41,956 nucleotides of DNA. Source: Verrucomicrobiota bacterium (GTDB lineage Bacteria; Chlamydiota; Chlamydiia; Chlamydiales; JAEYWL01). Under the pieces are notes generated by a model. The model was not told the DNA's origin. It was given only the letters and a program-made list of their open reading frames with translations, and searched no databases. Location: NCBI GenBank assembly GCA_023428915.1, contig JAEYWL010000083.1, positions 1-41,956 of the forward strand, in the 5' to 3' direction. Within the stretch, counting starts at the first letter, position 1, and each line of letters opens with the position of its first letter. This document shows, in pieces, positions 1 to 7,659 of this stretch. Position numbers and translations under genes: made by a program.

Positions 1-1467
1 GGCGTTTGCTTTGTCCCGAATCTCTTCCAGCGAGTAAAACTCATTGACGCGGCTCTGATATTCGGCCCTCAGCCATTGCGCTTCTTTTTCCGAGGCATTT
101 TTAATGCGCGATTCCATGTATTTAACTTGTACGAATACCTGCTCGTATTCAGACTGTATGGCCTGCACTTGGTTATTGCAAAAGTCCAGCTTTTGCTGGA
201 TGATTTTATATAGCTGCTCCCCTATGCCCCCGGATTCTTTTGCCCCCAAACCCAAACTTGAATAGAGATTCCAGCGCGCAAAGTCCGCTTTTGTTTCTGC
301 AAAAGAAGCTAAAGTGTATTCCCAGGCTTTTAACAATGCATTATCAGCCAAAGCTTTAAAAGCGGACTTTGCTTTTTCAATCTGCTCCAAATAACGCAGG
401 CAAGCCTCGGTCTTTGCGCCCCCGGAGTGGGCAACCTGTAAAAGCATGGTAGCCTGGATGAGCTGCTGCGGACGATTAAGGTATTCTTCCAGATCTTTTT
501 CAGTAAGCTGGTTTTCCTGCAAGAGCATCGCCTGCAGCAATTCCTCCGCTGATGTAATGATCTCGTTTTCTTTTCCAGGCCATACTCTTAGAGCTTTAGC
601 TAAATAATAGCGCAAATGCCCCGATTTTTCCTCCAGCGAGTCTTCTGCCGGGAGCAATCCAGTTATTTCAAGAGCGTTCATTAATCCCGGAGACAGCCAA
701 ATGGGGAACGATTCGCGCCGCTCAAGATCCCTTGGCAGAACGAATTTTTTATGCAAATCTCCGGCCCCCCAGCTTGGACTGAGCGGAACTGCATATTCGA
801 TCCCGCTGAATGTGCGTTTCAGCCTTCCCATATTCAATAAATCATGAATATCTTTAAAAAACTGGTGAGGCTGTTCATCGTGCACAATGATAGCAGGAGC
901 AGTCGCAAAGCATGAACCCACGTTTTGCCTTAGGGTGCAAAGCCAGGCAGATAGAGCGGCCTGGCGCGCATGCATATCATGGATAAGGGTATTTCCCGGC
1001 AAGCCTAAAGTTTCCCTTACAATGCTTTCTGCATATTTGTGCTGAGCAGGCGCGCTGATTGAGCGCAGCAACCGTTGCAGTTCCCTATCTTCCGAAAGCA
1101 ATATTAAAGCCCGTAACAGGTGTTCCTGCCGCTTATCATCAAATTGCCGTTTCGGTGCAAGAGAGTAGAGCGAGTTTTTTACATGGCTGATGGCAGAAGC
1201 CAATGCAGTTTTATCAAGCTCTCCTTTACCGTTGATTAATAGGACAGCTAATTTACGTGTGCGCAGCACATTTCTTACTGAGGTGCTTTCCTGGATTTGC
1301 GATTGGTCTAAAAGTTTTGAAAGAAGGTCGAATTCTTCAAGGCAGATCTGCGCAATTTCATCGCTTCTAGGTTGTTGGTTGCGAGTAATTAAAGAAAAAA
1401 ACTCTTCATAAAATCTAGCATGGGAGGGAGGCAGGTCAATCAGATGCAGCAGGCTGTCAGGGTCCAC
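1..1467 (-). CDS. Large protein of unknown function, 3' end beyond window
   Basis: An uninterrupted minus-strand reading frame of 489 codons runs off the left edge, so the C-terminus is missing. The start is taken as GTG at 1467 because AGGAG lies four bases upstream and no ATG is near. The visible part is soluble, mostly helical and Glu/Gln/Leu rich, with no signal peptide or membrane segment. Around residues 165-180 it reads RQNVGSCFATAPAI, which resembles the active-site Gln and Cys of papain-like cysteine peptidases (Gln, then GSC followed by an aromatic residue). The matching His and Asn would lie in the missing part or may not exist. A coiled-coil-like stretch rich in Gln, Glu and Lys follows near the end. 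It is divergent to thrS. I do not recognise the family, and the peptidase idea is inference only. Confidence 0.85.
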   Translation of the reverse strand, partial: MDPDSLLHLIDLPPSHARFYEEFFSLITRNQQPRSDEIAQICLEEFDLLSKLLDQSQIQESTSVRNVLRTRKLAVLLINGKGELDKTALASAISHVKNSLYSLAPKRQFDDKRQEHLLRALILLSEDRELQRLLRSISAPAQHKYAESIVRETLGLPGNTLIHDMHARQAALSAWLCTLRQNVGSCFATAPAIIVHDEQPHQFFKDIHDLLNMGRLKRTFSGIEYAVPLSPSWGAGDLHKKFVLPRDLERRESFPIWLSPGLMNALEITGLLPAEDSLEEKSGHLRYYLAKALRVWPGKENEIITSAEELLQAMLLQENQLTEKDLEEYLNRPQQLIQATMLLQVAHSGGAKTEACLRYLEQIEKAKSAFKALADNALLKAWEYTLASFAETKADFARWNLYSSLGLGAKESGGIGEQLYKIIQQKLDFCNNQVQAIQSEYEQVFVQVKYMESRIKNASEKEAQWLRAEYQSRVNEFYSLEEIRDKANA

Positions 1468-1776
1468 AATGCTCCTTTATTATTAAAACCACAGAGCTCG
1501 CAGAGGGGTTTTGAAAAAATGAGCGCTCATTGGTCTTGACTCTTCTCTGTGCCCTCTGTAGTAAAAAAAATAAATGTTCGATTTTAGGAATCATCACTTA
1601 TGGTCGTTTGTCCATTAATATTGCCTGAATCAAGACTTTTTGCAATCACTTGATTTGATCAAGCCGAAGCCAAATTTCTTTTCTTTTGTAAAGAAAAGAA
1701 ATTTGGCTTCGGATAAAATGCGGCAACGCGAGAATTCGCTGGTTAATTTTTACAGACTGAAGGCGAGGAATATATC
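1468..1776. other. Intergenic region before thrS
   Basis: This gap separates the divergent partial gene and thrS. At about 1489-1560 it carries degenerate CACAGAG/GCAGAGG and CTCTGTG/CCTCTGT blocks that form an imperfect inverted repeat. At 1664-1712 there is a long perfect hairpin, listed separately. Promoters for both flanking genes must lie here, but no box pair is convincing. A short open frame across 1640-1855 overlaps the hairpin and the thrS start and is not considered real. Confidence 0.6.
1664..1712. repeat. Perfect 23-bp stem hairpin
   Basis: The arms 1664-1686 and 1690-1712 are exact reverse complements separated by three bases (TGT). The left arm begins CCGAAGCC and ends TTCTTT. 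No T-run follows on the plus strand, so it is a poor intrinsic terminator in that direction. It ends 64 bases before the thrS start, so it would probably lie in the thrS leader RNA or its promoter region. Its function is unknown. Confidence 0.9.
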
Positions 1777-3696
1777 ATGTTCATTAAACTCAAAGATGGA
1801 GCTAGTGTTGAACTGCCAGAAGGCGCGACAGCTAGGGATTTGGCAGAGAAGCTGAATTTAAAAGGTCCCAACCAAGCGTTAGCCGCTTCCATTAATGGCA
1901 TGACGCGCGACCTTTCGCATATTTTGAGTGATGGAGACACGGTAATTCTTTGGAACTTCGAGGATCCTCAAGGTAAAGAAGTGTTTTGGCATACTTCTGC
2001 CCACGTTTTAGCTCAAGCAATCCTCAGGCTTTGGCCTGATGCGAAGCCGACCATCGGGCCTCCAATTGAAAACGGATTTTACTACGACTTTGCCGACTTG
2101 CAAATTTCCGACACGGATTTTGAAAAAATAGAAAAAGAAATGCAGGCTATTGTAGCGGAAAACTATCTCTCTAAAAGGGAGCAATTTTCTTCTAAAGCAG
2201 AAGCGTTGACCCATTTTGGCGGCAACAAATACAAAAAGGAACTGATCGAATCTTTCCCGGCAGATGAGCCTCTTACAGGTTATCGCCAGGGAGAATTTTT
2301 CGACCTATGCCGCGGCCCCCACCTGTATAATTTAGGTAAAATCAAAGCCCTTAAAGTACTTAAAACCTCTGGCGCTTATTGGCGCGGCGATGCGACCAAG
2401 GAAATGCTGACAAGAGTATATGCCATTACTTTTCCTGACCGCAAAGAACTGAAAGAATATTTGCATCAAGTGGAGGAAGCCAAAAAAAGGGACCACAAAG
2501 TCCTTGGCCCGAAACTGGATTTATTTTCCCTTAAAGAAGAAGCTCCAGGCATGCCCTTTATCCATCCTAAAGGGTTGGCTATCTGGAATGTATTGATTGA
2601 ATTCGAGCGGGAAATGCACCGCAAGGGCAATTATATTGAAATAAAAACCCCGATGATGATGTCCCGCGAATTATGGGAAAAATCCGGACACTGGGCAAAC
2701 TACAGGCAAAACATGTTCACTTCCCAAATCGAGGAACGGGATTTTGCCATTAAGCCCATGAATTGCCCGGGCTGCATGCTCTATTATAAGTCCGGCGTGC
2801 ATAGTTACCGCCAGCTTCCCTTAAGGATAGCTGAAGTTGGCAATGTGCACCGCTTTGAACCCTCGGGGGCATTGTCAGGTTTATTTAGAGTGCGCGGCTT
2901 CCATCAGGATGATGCACATATATTTATGAAACCTTCTGATATCCAGGAAGAGATATTAAGCGTATTAAACTTTGCGGATACCCTCTACTCTACTTTCGGC
3001 TTGAATTACCGCTTGGAGCTGTCGACACGGCCGGAGAAAAACACCATTGGCACCGATGAAGAGTGGGCTATAGCGACAGCGGGTTTAAAAGGCGCGCTTG
3101 ATCTATCCGGCAGAGAATATCGCATTAATGAAGGCGACGGTGCTTTTTACGGCCCTAAGATCGACTTCCATATCCGCGATGCCATTAACCGTTCCTGGCA
3201 ATGCGGCACTATCCAGCTGGATATGGCCCTTCCTGAAAAATTTGAATTGGAATACATCGCTGCGGACGGCACCCGGAAACGGCCTATTATGATCCATAGA
3301 GCCATCTATGGCTCCATCGAGCGTTTCTTAGGAATTCTCATAGAGCACTTCGCCGGCAAATTTCCATTGTGGATCAGCCCGCACCCGGTGCGCGTGATCA
3401 CCGTGGCCGATCGCCATGCCGGCTATGCCCATGAAGTGGCCGATCAGATCCGCCAGGCCGGTTTTTATGTCGATGTAGATGATTCCAGCGAGTCAGTCAG
3501 CAAGAAAGTGCGCAATGCACAGCTTGCTCAGATAAATTACATCTTAACAGTAGGCGATCAAGAATTGGAGAACCGCACTGTAAACTTACGCACCCGCGAT
3601 AATGTAGTGCGCGGCGAACAGCAGGTGCCTGCTCTGCTTCAGGTAATGGCTGCTGAGAAAAAAGAGCGCGCCCTGCAATCCCCATTTTCTGCATAA
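1777..3696 (+). CDS. thrS: Threonyl-tRNA synthetase
   Basis: Class II synthetase that charges tRNA-Thr. At 639 residues it is full length. The domains in order are an N-terminal TGS fold (about 1-62), the editing domain with HTSAH near residue 73 and CRGPH near residue 180, the catalytic core, and the C-terminal anticodon-binding domain (about 535-639). The zinc ligands of the family are in place: Cys330 in MNCPGCM, His381 in DDAH and His507 in IHRAIYG. The second half of the MNCPGH motif carries Cys333 where most bacteria have His. A GAGG element sits in front of the ATG. It is followed by parA after 15 bases, an arrangement also known in Chlamydia. Confidence 0.98.
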   Translation: MFIKLKDGASVELPEGATARDLAEKLNLKGPNQALAASINGMTRDLSHILSDGDTVILWNFEDPQGKEVFWHTSAHVLAQAILRLWPDAKPTIGPPIENGFYYDFADLQISDTDFEKIEKEMQAIVAENYLSKREQFSSKAEALTHFGGNKYKKELIESFPADEPLTGYRQGEFFDLCRGPHLYNLGKIKALKVLKTSGAYWRGDATKEMLTRVYAITFPDRKELKEYLHQVEEAKKRDHKVLGPKLDLFSLKEEAPGMPFIHPKGLAIWNVLIEFEREMHRKGNYIEIKTPMMMSRELWEKSGHWANYRQNMFTSQIEERDFAIKPMNCPGCMLYYKSGVHSYRQLPLRIAEVGNVHRFEPSGALSGLFRVRGFHQDDAHIFMKPSDIQEEILSVLNFADTLYSTFGLNYRLELSTRPEKNTIGTDEEWAIATAGLKGALDLSGREYRINEGDGAFYGPKIDFHIRDAINRSWQCGTIQLDMALPEKFELEYIAADGTRKRPIMIHRAIYGSIERFLGILIEHFAGKFPLWISPHPVRVITVADRHAGYAHEVADQIRQAGFYVDVDDSSESVSKKVRNAQLAQINYILTVGDQELENRTVNLRTRDNVVRGEQQVPALLQVMAAEKKERALQSPFSA

Positions 3697-3711
3697 TGCG
3701 AGTTAACTTAA

Positions 3712-4464
3712 ATGAAAACCATAACAGTAAGTAGTTTTAAAGGCGGTACAGCTAAAACCTCTACCGCTTTGCATATAGGTGCAGCGCTGGCGCGCCACCA
3801 TAAAAAAAAAGTTCTTTTGGTTGATTTTGATGCCCAGGCAAATCTAACTGCCGGATTAGGGTTCGACCCTGATGAAAATGACAGCATCGCTACGGTTCTA
3901 CAGGGAAAAAAGGAACTTTCAGATGTCATTTTAAAAACCTCTTACGAAAACCTGGATTTGATTCCTGCCGATACGTGGCTGGAAAGGGTCGAGGTGACCG
4001 GGGCTTTAGCGGCAGACCGCTATTCCCATGAGAGATTGCGCGACATTGTGTCTCCTTTAAAGTATGACTATTTGCTTATAGATACGCCCCCATCGCTGTG
4101 CTGGTTGACTGAATCAGCTTTAATTGCCTCTCAATATGCCTTAGTATGTGCGACACCTGAATTTTACAGCGTGAAAGGGCTAGAGCGCCTGGCGCATTTT
4201 ATGGAAAATATCGGTCAAAGGCATTCCCTGCAAGTTTTAGGTGTTGTGCTTTCGTTTTGGAACGCGCGCGGCAAAAGCAATGATACGTTTTTAGATGTCG
4301 TTGAACGCACGTTCCCAAATAAGACCCTGAAGACTAAAATTCGCAGAGACATTGCGGTTTCCGAGGCTTCTATTTTTGGCAAGCCTGTGTTTGAAACTTC
4401 GCCTTCTAGCAGGGCTGCCGAGGACTATTTGGCTGTTACTAAAGAAATATTAAAAAGACTGTAA
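3712..4464 (+). CDS. parA: ParA/MinD-like partition ATPase
   Basis: A 250-residue P-loop ATPase of the ParA/Soj group, which drives DNA or cargo positioning in the cytoplasm. The deviant Walker A box is KGGTAKTST, with the signature Lys10 and the catalytic Lys15. The A' box reads VDFDAQANLT and the Walker B region LLIDTPPS. It has no N-terminal helix-turn-helix extension, so it is a small type Ib or chromosomal-type ParA. It lies 15 bases behind thrS and 21 bases before a pGP6-D-like gene. In Chlamydia the equivalent chromosomal pair mirrors genes of the virulence plasmid. No ParB gene or parS-like cluster is visible here. Confidence 0.95.
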   Translation: MKTITVSSFKGGTAKTSTALHIGAALARHHKKKVLLVDFDAQANLTAGLGFDPDENDSIATVLQGKKELSDVILKTSYENLDLIPADTWLERVEVTGALAADRYSHERLRDIVSPLKYDYLLIDTPPSLCWLTESALIASQYALVCATPEFYSVKGLERLAHFMENIGQRHSLQVLGVVLSFWNARGKSNDTFLDVVERTFPNKTLKTKIRRDIAVSEASIFGKPVFETSPSSRAAEDYLAVTKEILKRL

Positions 4465-4485
4465 AGCGGATTTACAAAAGGAACT

Positions 4486-5232
4486 ATGGCAAAGGTCGAC
4501 ACTCTTCTCAGCGAGAGATTGAAAAAGAGCGAAAACTCCACTAAAATTGCTTCATTGGCAAAGCACTCGGCTGAAGGCAACCTCACTACCTTTGCCGGCT
4601 TATTCAGCATGGCGGAGCTTTCAAACCATGAAAAGGAAGTACTTGAGACAATATTAAGAGAGCATGGCGATTCCCCGGAATCATTGCAAGAAGACCTTAA
4701 AGCATTGATAGCCATTACCACTGAAGTAAAAGCGATTAATAACCAGGCCGCCCTTTTACATGGCGAAAGAATAAAAAAAGCACAAACTATACTTAAAGCC
4801 TATCAAGAGGGTGCTTTTAGTTCATGGTTAATGGCTACTTACGGCAATAGGCAAACTCCCTATAACTTCCTGCAGTATTATGAGTTTTACGAAGCGTTGC
4901 CCAAGGCTGCCAGGCCTAAACTAGAATTGCTTCCAAGGCAGGCTGTCTATACACTTGCCAGCCGCGAAGGCGACCTAAATAAGAAAATAGCTTTAATCGA
5001 AAGTTTTATGGGGCAAACGAAAGAAGAGCTGTTGCAGATTATTCGCGACCAGTTTCCTTTAGATGAGAAAGATCAACGCCGGCAAAATCATGCAGAGAGT
5101 GCTATTCAAGCTTTGCGAAAAGCAATTTCCCTATTGGCCAAACCCAAAGCAGTAATAGACACAGATGCTAAAGAAGAAATTGAAGAAATCCTCTATAATT
5201 TACAGAGGCTCCTTAAGAAAAAGGTTAAATAG
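4486..5232 (+). CDS. pGP6-D-like protein (UPF0137 type)
   Basis: A soluble, strongly charged 248-residue protein, recognised as the chromosomal relative of the chlamydial plasmid protein pGP6-D from its position directly after parA and its style: an N-terminal LSERLKKSENSTK stretch, a central helical part with YGNRQTPYNFLQYYEFYEALP, and a Lys-rich C-terminus. AAAGGA precedes the ATG. The biochemical role of the family is not established. The central aromatic segment is reminiscent of pGP6-D and Gp6D proteins, and a partner function for the neighbouring ATPase is a reasonable inference. No enzymatic motif is visible. Confidence 0.85.
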   Translation: MAKVDTLLSERLKKSENSTKIASLAKHSAEGNLTTFAGLFSMAELSNHEKEVLETILREHGDSPESLQEDLKALIAITTEVKAINNQAALLHGERIKKAQTILKAYQEGAFSSWLMATYGNRQTPYNFLQYYEFYEALPKAARPKLELLPRQAVYTLASREGDLNKKIALIESFMGQTKEELLQIIRDQFPLDEKDQRRQNHAESAIQALRKAISLLAKPKAVIDTDAKEEIEEILYNLQRLLKKKVK

Positions 5233-5256
5233 AAGACTAATAAGTGTAGAGGGCAG

Positions 5257-6648
5257 ATGTCCGACGGTACTTATGTAAGCAATTGGGAATCGCGGTATGC
5301 CAGCAAAGAAATGCTGGAGCTGTTTTCTCCACGTACAAGGCACCTGATTTGGCGCAAACTCTGGTTGGCTTTAGCCGAAGCGGAATGCGAATTAGGTTTA
5401 CCAGTTACACAACACCAAGTCAAAGAACTCAAGGTTCAACAAGCTGTTCTCGATTACCCCAAAATTGCCAAGTATGAGTCTGAACTGAAACACGATGTGA
5501 TGGCGCATATTCATGCTTGGGGCGATGTTTGCCCGGCAGCAAAGCCGATCATTCATTTAGGCGCCACTTCCTGCTATGTCACAGATAATGGCGATTTGCT
5601 GCAGATGAAGCAGGGATTAGGGCTGCTGCTGCTTAAACTGAAAAACGTTTTAATAAAATTGGCTGATTTTGCCGCCGCACACCGTTCTTTAGCCTGCTTG
5701 GGCTACACGCACTTTCAAGCCGCCCAATTAACTACCGTAGGCAAACGGGCTTCGCTTTGGCTGCAAGATTTATTCTGGGATTATCGTGAATTGCAAATGC
5801 GTCATGATGGCATAGCTTTTCTTGGCGTTAAGGGTGCTACAGGAACCCAGGCTTCATTTTTAGAACTATTTGAAGGAGATCAAGAACTCGTCAAGATGCT
5901 TGAACTGCTGGTAGCTAAAAAAATGGGATTTTCTTCCGTGCTTACCATTGCTTCCCAGACTTATCCCCGCAAGCAAGATTTTTATATTACTCAGGCCCTG
6001 GTTGGCTTGGCGATTAGTGCGCACAAAATGGCTACCGATTTACGGTTATGGTCGCATTTAAAAGAGGTGGAAGAAGGATTTTCAAAAAAACAAATTGGCT
6101 CATCAGCTATGCCGCATAAGCGCAACCCGATCTTATCTGAGCGCATTTGCGGACTTGCCCGCTATTTAATAGCCTTAGGGGAAAACCCTACCTATACTGC
6201 TGCCTTGCAATGGATGGAAAGATCCTTAGACGATTCTGCCAACCGCCGTTTTGCCCTTTCAGATTCGTTTTTAGCAGCTGATGCCATCCTTAATTTATTA
6301 GAAACAGTGGTTGAAGGACTTGTGGTCAATCCAGTAATTATACAAAAAAATTTGGCCAGCGAATTGCCATTTTTGGCAACCGAGACTATTCTTATGCAAG
6401 CAGTCAAAAAGGGGGGCGACCGGCAAGCCCTGCATGAACAACTGCGTCAACTCAGCCAAAAAGCCAGTCTTTCCATTAAAAATGAGGGCAGGGAAAATAA
6501 TCTGCTCGACCTCATCGCAAAAGATAAAACCTTCAACCTGACTAAAAAAGAGTTAGCTGCTTGCCTCAACCCGCAGCAATTCATCGGCAATGCCGCCATT
6601 CAGGTGGAGGCTTTTATCAAAGAAGAACTATTGCCGGCCCTGAACTAA
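5257..6648 (+). CDS. purB: Adenylosuccinate lyase, eukaryotic-like form
   Basis: Fumarase/aspartase superfamily enzyme that removes fumarate from adenylosuccinate (to AMP) and from SAICAR in purine synthesis. It is 463 residues long, with the superfamily signature SSAMPHKRNP at residues 282-291. HDVMAH and GYTHFQAAQLTTVGKR provide the other active-site segments. The start has GAGGG upstream. Several stretches (SRYASKEM, WLALAEAE, HDVMAHIHAWG, IHLGATSCYVTDN, LTTVGKRASLW, GVKGATGTQASFLELFEG) look much closer to animal ADSL than to the E. coli or Bacillus PurB that I recall. It stands 24 bases behind the pGP6-D-like gene and could share its transcript. Confidence 0.96.
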   Translation: MSDGTYVSNWESRYASKEMLELFSPRTRHLIWRKLWLALAEAECELGLPVTQHQVKELKVQQAVLDYPKIAKYESELKHDVMAHIHAWGDVCPAAKPIIHLGATSCYVTDNGDLLQMKQGLGLLLLKLKNVLIKLADFAAAHRSLACLGYTHFQAAQLTTVGKRASLWLQDLFWDYRELQMRHDGIAFLGVKGATGTQASFLELFEGDQELVKMLELLVAKKMGFSSVLTIASQTYPRKQDFYITQALVGLAISAHKMATDLRLWSHLKEVEEGFSKKQIGSSAMPHKRNPILSERICGLARYLIALGENPTYTAALQWMERSLDDSANRRFALSDSFLAADAILNLLETVVEGLVVNPVIIQKNLASELPFLATETILMQAVKKGGDRQALHEQLRQLSQKASLSIKNEGRENNLLDLIAKDKTFNLTKKELAACLNPQQFIGNAAIQVEAFIKEELLPALN

Positions 6649-6723
6649 TCCTTTTACCTTCTACGTCTTTATTACCTGTGTCTTTTAAGAAATAAGGCAT
6701 TTATTTTTAAGGCACATTACTTC

Positions 6724-6753
6724 TTGTCAAAACACGCACTCAGTCTGTATAGT
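6724..6753 (+). promoter_or_regulatory. Sigma70-type promoter of the hdeD-like gene
   Basis: TTGTCA at 6724-6729 and TATAGT at 6748-6753 are separated by 18 bases. Initiation would fall near 6760, about 27 bases before the ATG at 6787. The box pair overlaps the in-frame TTG at 6724, which argues against that codon as the start. Confidence 0.6.
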
Positions 6754-6786
6754 CCGTTTAAAAAAAAGAGTATACAAGGAGTATAT

Positions 6787-7326
6787 ATGGATCTGCTTGC
6801 AAAGAATCGCACCCTTATCATTGTAGAGGGTGTTTTATTTCTCTTATTGGGTATTTTGGCTACAGGATTGCCGCAAATATCCACACTAAGTATCGAGCTT
6901 ATTATCGGCTGGCTATTTATCATTGGCGGTGTGGTGCAAATCGTACGCGCTTGGCAAACTTGGCACAATCACGGCTGGGCCATGCTTTTAGGCGCCCTTG
7001 TATCGATTCTGGTTGGCGGCATGATGCTAGCCTACCCAATTGCCGGAATTATCAGTTTAACCTTGCTTCTGACTATTTTCTTTGTAATAGATGGTATTTC
7101 AAAAATCTATTTTGGTTTTAAAAATTCAGGAGTTACCCATTCCGGCTGGGTGATTTTTAGCGGCATCCTTTCCTTAATTATTGCCGGCATCATCTACTCC
7201 GGTTGGCCAGGAACTGCTGCGTGGGTATTAGGTCTACTCGTAGGGATTAATATGATCTTCTTTGGGGCATCATTGCTTGCACTCGGTATCAACTTGCCAA
7301 AAGACACTTCAGATTCCTCCAAGTAG
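6787..7326 (+). CDS. HdeD/DUF308 family membrane protein
   Basis: A 179-residue protein that is almost entirely hydrophobic, with six predicted membrane helices arranged as two similar halves, as in the HdeD/DUF308 family. E. coli HdeD is linked to acid resistance, but the molecular activity of the family is unknown. The start is ATG 6787, because AAGGAG lies at 6776-6781 and a promoter overlaps the upstream in-frame TTG; that TTG would add 21 polar residues. It is transcribed alone: purB ends 138 bases upstream, and the inverted repeat at 7333-7377 directly behind it could serve as its terminator. Confidence 0.9.
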   Translation: MDLLAKNRTLIIVEGVLFLLLGILATGLPQISTLSIELIIGWLFIIGGVVQIVRAWQTWHNHGWAMLLGALVSILVGGMMLAYPIAGIISLTLLLTIFFVIDGISKIYFGFKNSGVTHSGWVIFSGILSLIIAGIIYSGWPGTAAWVLGLLVGINMIFFGASLLALGINLPKDTSDSSK

Positions 7327-7332
7327 TTTTAA

Positions 7333-7377
7333 TGTAATATAAGCACTCGCTTGCATAAAATGAGTGCTTATATTACA
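7333..7377. promoter_or_regulatory. Inverted repeat, candidate AbiEi operator (copy 1)
   Basis: The arms TGTAATATAAGCACTC (7333-7348) and its exact complement (7362-7377) flank a 13-base spacer. AbiEi antitoxins are known to repress their own promoters by binding inverted repeats, so this is a plausible operator. Because it starts 7 bases after the hdeD-like stop codon, it could equally act as a transcription stop. Confidence 0.5.
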
Positions 7378-7431
7378 AATGGCTTATGTCTACAGCAAAA
7401 TACCTTCGCATCCTTTCACAATTTGCAGATC
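7333..7431 (+). repeat. 99-bp direct repeat, copy 1
   Basis: This stretch matches 9457-9555 at 95 of 99 positions. It contains the 16-bp-arm inverted repeat and the first 15 codons of abiEi. Similarity stops abruptly after GCAGATC in both copies. The 2124-bp offset encloses the Cys-rich ORF and the FKBP-like gene. Confidence 0.95.
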
Positions 7432-7502
7432 ATACTACTACCCTCGGAAACATAAAACTAAGGTATTTTTCTGCTGTTAAACGACGAGATAATGCGTATT
7501 AA
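7386..7502 (+). pseudogene. Truncated abiEi remnant
   Basis: A 38-codon frame begins MSTAKYLRILSQFAD, matching the first 15 codons of the intact abiEi at 9510 with two amino-acid changes. It then runs into unrelated sequence and stops at 7502. It lacks nearly all of the antitoxin and is read as a leftover of duplication or insertion. Its end overlaps the start of the Cys-rich ORF by 11 bases. It might still be translated as a leader peptide. Confidence 0.7.
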
Positions 7503-7641
7503 GGAAGCACATTCAGATGAGAATGGAATTTTCGTATCCAAAATGTCTGTTTGGTGTGAGAATGGTCACCGTACAACTTGTTGGATGTGTGAAGGATGTG
7601 ATGTTTGGTGGTGCCGTTATCGTTGTAAATGTTCTTACTGA
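7492..7641 (+). CDS. Small Cys-rich protein, possible zinc knuckle
   Basis: A 49-codon ORF from ATG 7492. The C-terminal half carries seven cysteines and a histidine: WCENGHRTTCWMCEGC is followed by WWCRYRCKC. The paired CxxC spacing suggests metal binding or a disulfide-rich fold. The ribosome site is poor (GACGAG). It ends 18 bases before the FKBP-like gene. No family is recognised; Cys and Trp enrichment is the main argument that it is coding. Confidence 0.4.
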   Translation: MRIKEAHSDENGIFVSKMSVWCENGHRTTCWMCEGCDVWWCRYRCKCSY

Positions 7642-7659
7642 TAGCGCCAGAATATACTT

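Noticed and set aside
6724..6786. Upstream TTG start for the hdeD-like gene
   Set aside because: A TTGTCA/TATAGT promoter overlaps this stretch and a strong AAGGAG precedes the ATG at 6787.
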